Source: Ailanthus altissimus (Eukaryota > Streptophyta > Magnoliopsida > Sapindales > Simaroubaceae). Taken from it: 64,000 nt of DNA. The translations under genes were made by a program, and so were the position numbers. Below, piece after piece: positions 58,444-64,000 of this stretch (positions within the stretch are counted from its first letter, which is position 1; each line of letters starts with the position of its first letter). The DNA is taken from positions 5,840,501 through 5,904,500 of the forward strand of contig OX327696.1 in assembly GCA_946807835.1 (NCBI GenBank), written 5' to 3'. The notes under the pieces are model-generated. The model did no database searches. It was not told the origin of the DNA and saw nothing but the letters and a program-made list of their open reading frames with translations.

Positions 58444-58946
58444 GCTCCATATAATTCATAATTAAATTAGAATATAATATATAAATATATGCATATATAT
58501 TAGGAAATCGATTTCTTGATACAAATCAATCACAAAATCGCGATACAATATGTAAGTTGATAATGTCACCCATTATCAAATATTGTCATCATTATATAAC
58601 CTGTCATAGTTTGTGCCACGTCAATTGTTACATAATCCTCCACGTGTGCAACGACATGTCATGTGGTATCAAGCATGATTTATCACAAATTAGTGATTGA
58701 AGCTTGTGATTGAAGTTTTCTTATTACAAAATTAGTCTATCATAGATTTGTGATGGAAAATTTATATCACAAATTTCTAAGCTGGCTTTTAAGATAAATT
58801 TCAATCACAAAATTAGTTTATTATAAATATGTGATAAAAAACTTCTATTATAAATTTTTGAGATGGCTTTTGGTAATAAATATTTTTATCACAAAACTCT
58901 TTGTGAAAGTGAATTTTTATCACCGTATTCATTTTATTTAGTAGTG
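58444..58946 (-). repeat. CACTA-type right terminal and subterminal repeats
   Basis: Terminal TAGTG at 58942-58946, preceded by about 400 bp with at least eight ATCACAAA(T)TT / GTGATNGAA words in both orientations (58560-58925). Confidence 0.7.
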
Positions 58947-59485
58947 TATATTTACTTTTAAAGATTTAAAGTCAATAATTGATAAATTATGTGCATTGAA
59001 GCATCATTAAACAAAACTTTAATAACATATTATTATTTTTTTATTATTATTACTACTTTTTTTTTATATATTATACTTACATTATAAGCCTCACTGTATA
59101 TATATTTTTATATAAGTTGTTTTTTTTTCTTTTTTAATGAATTTTTTTTTTATTAAAAATTTATAAAATGATATGAAAAAGACAAATTTTCTCAGCCGAC
59201 AAAAGTTTTTTGGTAAATCCGTGATGGTCCATTTGATACCCACGGCCACGTAAAATACCCAAATGGCAAAGCTTGTAAATGTTGCGTTTATATTTCAAAC
59301 TCCTCTCAATGCTGTGGTGCAGATCCAATCATTTAGTTGACTAAAAGCCTTCCAGCAGGACCACCACAAAATCTAACACAAGTAAACAAATGTGGCTGTT
59401 GTCATTATCACATAATTTTTTAGCACATGTTTCATGCCATCTTCTTGACTGAATGAAATAATGTAATTACGCAAATTTGAACGTC
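58947..59485. other. AT-rich upstream region of the decarboxylase gene
   Basis: Poly-T and AT-rich, then a more mixed promoter-like stretch from about 59200. No gene. Confidence 0.6.
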
Positions 59486-59492
59486 TATAAAA
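59486..59492 (+). promoter_or_regulatory. TATA box of the decarboxylase pseudogene
   Basis: TATAAAA lies 77 bp before the ATG at 59569, in a sensible position for a plant promoter with a short leader. Confidence 0.65.
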
Positions 59493-59568
59493 TGCGCCCC
59501 CCTCTATCATTAGCAACACAAACAAATTAAAACACTAAGCCACTGAGAGCTATTCTATTCTTTTGCAA

Positions 59569-61051
59569 ATGGGTAGTCCCCCCAAATGTAGCTTTTCACT
59601 TCTGGAGCCAAATAGCTTCTCCGATGAATCAAAAGCAGTAGTCGATTTCATAGCAGATTATTACAGAAACATTGAGAAATATCCAGTTCAAAGCCAAGTT
59701 AAACCCGGTTACCTATCATCCCAGTTGCCCGAAGCTGCTCCATATTGTCCATAGTCTTTGGAAAAAATTCTAAATGACGTTAATGACTCTATTTTACCTG
59801 GCCTAACTCACTGGCAGAGCCCCAGTTTCTTTGCTTATTTCCAAGCAAACGCAAGCACTGCTGGCTTTCTTGGTGAGATGCTTTGTTCATGCCTTAATGT
59901 GGTTGGCTTCAACTGGATTGCTTCTCCCGCAGCTACCGAACTTGAATCCATAGTCATGGATTGGATGGGGAAAATGCTCAAGCTCCCACCTTCGTTTCTG
60001 TTTTCGGGGACTGGTGGAGGCGTCTTGCATGGAAGCACTTGTGAAGCTGTCATATGCACTTTGGCGGCTGCAAGAGACGAGGCATTGCAAGAACTTGGTG
60101 GCTCTGCTGAGAATATAAGAAAGCTGGTGGTTTATTGCTCTGATCAAACTCACTTTACACTCCAAAAAGGTGCAAAACTAGTTGGTATCCCCCCCATCAA
60201 ATTTTCGGTCCCTCGCTACATCATTTTCAACCGAGTTTTCACTATCACCAGAAAAACTGCGGACTGCTATTCAAGACGACATCAAATCTGGCTTTGTTCC
60301 ACTGTATTTATGTGCTACTGTTGGGACAACGGCCTGCGGAGCTGTTGATCCCTTTGCGGATTTAGGAAAAATTGCGAAAGAATTCAAATTGTGGTTCCAT
60401 ATTGATGCAGCTTATGCGGGTAGCGCTTGCATTTGCCCAGAATTCAGGCATTACTTGAATGGAGTAGAATTTGCTGATTCTATCATCATGAACCCACATA
60501 AATGGTTCCTTACTAACATGGACTGCTGTTGCTTATGGATCAAGCAACCTTGTCTACTAGTGGATTCATTGTCCAGTAAATCAGAAATAATGAGAACAAG
60601 TGTTAGTGAATCTAATGCAGTGATAGACTATAAAGATTGGCAAATTCCATTGAGCTGGCGCTTCAGAGCTATAAAGCTATGGATTGTGATTCGCCGACAT
60701 GGCTTGGCTAACCTTATGTACCACATTCGAAACGATGTGCATATGGCCAAGCGATTTGAGGCACTTGTTGCCAAAGACAATAGGTTCGAGATTGTGGTGC
60801 CCAGAAGATTTGTGTTGGTTTGCTTCAGGCTCAAGCCAAAGTACGAATGTCGAGGTGCAGAATTGAACCAAAAGCTGCTTGATGCTGTGAATGCAAGTGG
60901 TCGTGCTTTCATGACCCAATCAGTATTGTGTGATGTCTACATCATACGCTCCGGCATCGGGTCGACGTTGACTGATGAGTGTCATGTGGATGATCTATGG
61001 GAACTCATTCAAGAAAAGGCTAATATTTTACTACAACAGGATGTTAATTGA
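59569..61051 (+). pseudogene. Plant aromatic-L-amino-acid decarboxylase (tyrosine decarboxylase / aldehyde synthase class), two lesions
   Basis: Group II PLP decarboxylase related to plant TYDC, which makes tyramine or dopamine, and to phenylacetaldehyde synthases. Intronless and about 494 codons, like the family. Start at 59569 (Met-Gly-Ser). Seen: Phe-Ala-Tyr-Phe and Asn-Trp-x-Ala-Ser-Pro-Ala near the N-terminus; [10 protein letters not shown] (60005-60034, with His where Gln is common); Asp-Gln-Thr-His; Phe-His-Ile-Asp-Ala-Ala-Tyr-Ala-Gly; PLP lysine in Asn-Pro-His-Lys-Trp (AAA at 60500-60502); a normal C-terminus. Lesions: TAG at codon 62 (59752-59754, where Glu is likely) and a run of seven C (60189-60195) where six keep the frame. 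The catalytic-loop residue that is Tyr in decarboxylases and Phe in aldehyde synthases aligns with Ile (60587-60589). Otherwise well preserved, so it was silenced recently or the lesions are assembly errors. Confidence 0.9.
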
Positions 61052-64000
61052 TAAGAATCACAACATTATTCTCAAGGCTGAATTACCAACGCACGAGTAT
61101 GGCAGAGATAATTAAAATTAATTTTTAAATAAACGTGTGTGTTTTCAGATACGCATATGGATGATATGGAATATGGGTGAGTGAACAAATGCAACATCTT
61201 TCTCTAATGAGAATTTTCAATTTTCACGCATGAGAAACTATATAAAGAATATTATCCATATATATGTACATTCTTCTAGCACTCCACCTTTGACTATTTG
61301 TAATCCACTACTTTAATGATTGATTTTTCTAATGAATATTAGACGAGGTAAATCGTAAGGAACTATGGCACAAACAATTGATACTACAATAAAATGAACT
61401 TTAAGTGAATTAATTCTATCCTATTATAGAGTTTATACATATTCTAAAATACAACTAACAATTTTAAGAAGAATTAAAACTAGTAAAACATTCACTTTAA
61501 ATTTATATTGATACAACATAAGAGAATATGAGATTTAAAATAAATATTAAATTAAAACATATTTATTGAAATAAATATAAATAAAAAAATAACAAAATTA
61601 TTATTAAAAAATGGATGTTGCTGGTTACTAAAATTAATAAAAGAATTCACTTTATAACTATTACTAAAAAAATCAAGTATGAAGATAAAAAAAAAAGAGA
61701 GAAGCATAAATCTATAAATATGAAATTATTACACTTTAATAAACCAAAAATATGTTCAAATGTTTAATTTGTGACGTGGGATGGCTTGTTCATCTTAAAA
61801 ATTTTATATTTTTTTGTAATACCGACATTTCTTCAGATTTCTTTTAGTTTATATTTTTTATTAAAAAAATTTATTAATAAAATAAATTGATATAAAAATT
61901 AATATATTTTTAATTATAATTATTCATTTTTATCATAATGAAATTTATTAATTAAATCTTATTAATACAAAATAAGAATTTTCATACACTGACATTCATT
62001 TAAAAAATATCGTCTATATACATACGCATACTTTTGTTGCTCCATTTTTGATTCTTTTTTAATTCTTTATCTTAACAGTAAATGTTCTTATGAAGATTAT
62101 ATTAGGTAAATTATAGAAAAATATGATATAAACAATTGATATACACTATTATAAAAATAATTTTCACTAACATAAAAATAAACATTAGTGAATGATTTCA
62201 TTAACACTGTTTTATAGTATTAGTATTACTCAAATTAGAAATTTGCTGAAATTATATATAAATTTTATAAATCTTTAACATCATGGTATCAGTGAGTCAC
62301 TGAGTCTATAGTATCAATGAATTATTGACACTATGATATCAATAAATCTCTGATACTATAGTATCAGTGAATCTCTAACACTATTATATTAAAAAAATTA
62401 TTTAATTAAATATTTTTTAAATGAAATTTAAATTATTAGAACAGAATTTTAAATTTATTTATAAACTACAAATTCATACATAAATAACACATTTCAATAA
62501 ATATCAAATTATTTATTTATTAAAATAAATAAAATTATAATTATCAAAACAACCAAATTAAATTTCATAAACAATATAAAGTATGTTAAATTAAATCTTA
62601 AAAAATTAAGATAGTTCCATAAGCACATCTGTTAAGATTATTAAACTTGAATAAGTGGCTAACATTGTGCACAAAAAGACGTTGCAACAATGTTGGATGT
62701 GTATGTGCCAAGTTTATTGGCATCTCTTGGAGACAAGAATTCGAAGTCTTCCATTGTGTTTAGCCATCCATTCTCGACAAAAAAAAATCCATCAATAAAC
62801 AAACAAACTCCAAAAAAACAAAACTTGCAATCAGTGAAAAACTAAGTGCTAAACAGATAGCCCAATCACAGCAAAGACAAGGAATTTGGCCCCGTCTTGT
62901 GGAGTTAATCCTGAATTTTTCTTTTTAGGCTGTTAAAGGTAGTGTTAAAAAAATAAAGCCATTATACTAGATCTTTTGCTTTACAAACTTATTGAGAAAA
63001 GAAGAGTCTAAACAAAAGTAATAAATCAAAGAAAGAGGCAGCCAAAACTAATAGCTTACAAGAACTATTTTCATATCAGCCATCGGAATATTTTAAAAAT
63101 GTTTCACATATATTCCTCATTCTTTTTTTATTGGGTACTTTCTCGCCTGCATAACAATCATTGCTCTTAGATCGTAGTACGAATTCTATTTGTTTAGAAT
63201 TGTCTTAAACAGGGCATAAAATATCTCCAAGGTACTCATCCAGAAAAAATGAAGATAAAATAAATGAATTTAATTGGTCGGGAAAGTAACATCAATTGAA
63301 TTTTCGTTTTATGCATCTTGTCTCAATGTGCTATCAACTGCTTTGTCAAAAGGATTTCTCATTCCACATCGAGAAATAAATTGATCATAAGAGCTTTCTT
63401 TGTTCAACTGTCACCATCAATATGTTCAACTCTACAATAACAGATACCACCAAATCAGTTGTATGTCAATAGAACAACATTCTGAAAATTACACATGCAT
63501 GAGGAAAGCCTTATAATTTTTTAGTAAATTGAAAAATTACTAAAAAATATGAAGAATGTCAAAGAAGTGGTTCCAAAGTCCTTAAGGATATTTTAGTAAA
63601 ATCAGACAGAAAGAAAATGAAACAGAGAGAATACGCATTCTTTCATTTCTTATTTTCTTTCTTGAGCCGATTTCGAGAGAATAGTCTAGAGTGTTATCTG
63701 TTCTTCTTCTCTATGTATTGTGTAACAAATCTTGTAACTCGGTGATCTGAAAGTATTCTATTTATCTTATGTTGTAATCTTGGTTCAAATAGTGAAAAGG
63801 CTCTACTATTTGGAGCTCGAATGGATGTAAATTTCAAATAGAAATTGATCTCACTAATTGTTTGTGGTCTTGAGACCTCGTGTGGATTTGTTATTTCTTA
63901 GAATTTTTCTGGTCATATGTTGATTTTACAATATATTTACTTTGTAAAAAGCCACTTCAAGTATTTTGGAAGTAAGGAATACGATCATTAATTAATATAT
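61052..64000. other. AT-rich intergenic DNA, no gene seen
   Basis: No coding region. Two diverged stretches (about 61260-61400 and 62010-62150) look like copies of one another and share an AAACAATTGATA word. A short tandem repeat lies at 62283-62392. The last 400 bp (63600-63980), with TGTGTAACAAATCTTGTAAC and GAGCTCGAATGGATG, has the look of a retroelement R-U5 region, but no end or primer site is visible before the window stops. Confidence 0.5.
62283..62392. repeat. Short tandem repeat with palindromic core
   Basis: About four copies, 25-28 bp each, of ATGGTATCAGTGAATCTCTGACACT-like sequence; several contain the self-complementary TACTATAGTA. Although TGGTATCAGTGAGTC resembles a primer-binding site, it is repeated and no LTR end precedes it. 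Confidence 0.7.

Larger units (their letters stand above)
38928..58946. mobile_element. Putative CACTA-type element, 20 kb, swollen by nested insertions
   Basis: The left end reads CACTATAAAAAAAAAGG and the right end, on the minus strand, CACTACTAAATAAAATG. In both, GTGATA(G/A)AAAT follows at 20-30 bp and GAGTTTTGTGATA / GAAGTTTTGTGATA at about 45 bp. Both are followed by subterminal copies of an ATCACAAATTTGTGATAGAA-like motif in both orientations, the hallmark of CACTA elements. The flanking triplets are TAT (38925-38927) and TAT (58947-58949), as expected for a 3-bp duplication. After removing the recognisable insertions (39351-45713, 46313-52213, 53529-54365, 54810-55533, 56733-58443) about 4.5 kb remains, with no transposase but with fragments of two host genes. 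The alternative is two separate, related CACTA remnants. Confidence 0.55.

Noticed and set aside
59887..60165. Minus-strand open frames opposite the decarboxylase
   Set aside because: Antisense shadows of a well-supported coding sequence.
62283..62300. TGGTATCAGTGAGTC as a retroelement primer-binding site
   Set aside because: It is one unit of a short tandem repeat, with no LTR end before it.
1..64000. tRNA, rRNA, CRISPR arrays or bacterial operons
   Set aside because: None seen; tRNA-like words are retroelement primer-binding sites, and the spliced gene and transposon types show a plant nuclear origin.

Overview
The window is nuclear DNA of a flowering plant, most likely a eudicot. It is AT-rich, its one intact gene is split by plant-type introns, and most of the rest is plant transposon sequence: LTR retrotransposons with tRNA-iMet primer sites, L1-type LINEs, hAT elements and CACTA-type ends. 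No tRNA, rRNA or CRISPR array was seen. All coordinates were read by eye; no search was run.

Layout. 1-7.7 kb: decayed Copia and LINE pieces, plus a long LTR-like repeat on the minus strand (1352-3450). 7.7-10.2 kb: a complete miniature LTR retrotransposon (TRIM, 7732-8106, TSD AGTTG), then a 2.06-kb solo LTR (8138-10196, TSD TATAT) of the same family as the 1.3-3.4 kb repeat. 10.4-17.2 kb: a full-length but coding-dead Copia element (TSD CAAAA) with a 1.44-kb solo LTR (TSD GAGAC) nested in its gag. 17.2-26.8 kb: AT-rich relic DNA with LTR and primer-site remnants and one solo LTR.

26.9-31.6 kb: an apparently intact ten-exon gene on the plus strand for the plant cereblon orthologue (530 aa; LON-like N domain plus CULT domain with both CxxC pairs and all three cage tryptophans). 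This is the only gene in the window that I believe is functional.

32.5-38 kb: a minus-strand Copia remnant and a broken amino-acid-permease fragment. 38.9-58.9 kb: a nest of transposons lying between two related, inverted CACTA-type ends, each flanked by TAT. Inside are a Copia remnant split by a decayed hAT, a nearly complete 5.9-kb hAT, three solo LTRs, and intron-bearing fragments of two host genes: a PARN-type deadenylase and an ESV1/LESV tryptophan-rich starch protein. The simplest reading is one old, roughly 4.5-kb gene-fragment-carrying CACTA element swollen to 20 kb by later insertions.

59.5-61.05 kb: an intronless plant aromatic-amino-acid decarboxylase gene (tyrosine decarboxylase / aldehyde synthase class). 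It is almost full length but carries one nonsense codon and a +1 frameshift in a C run. 61-64 kb is AT-rich with no gene seen.
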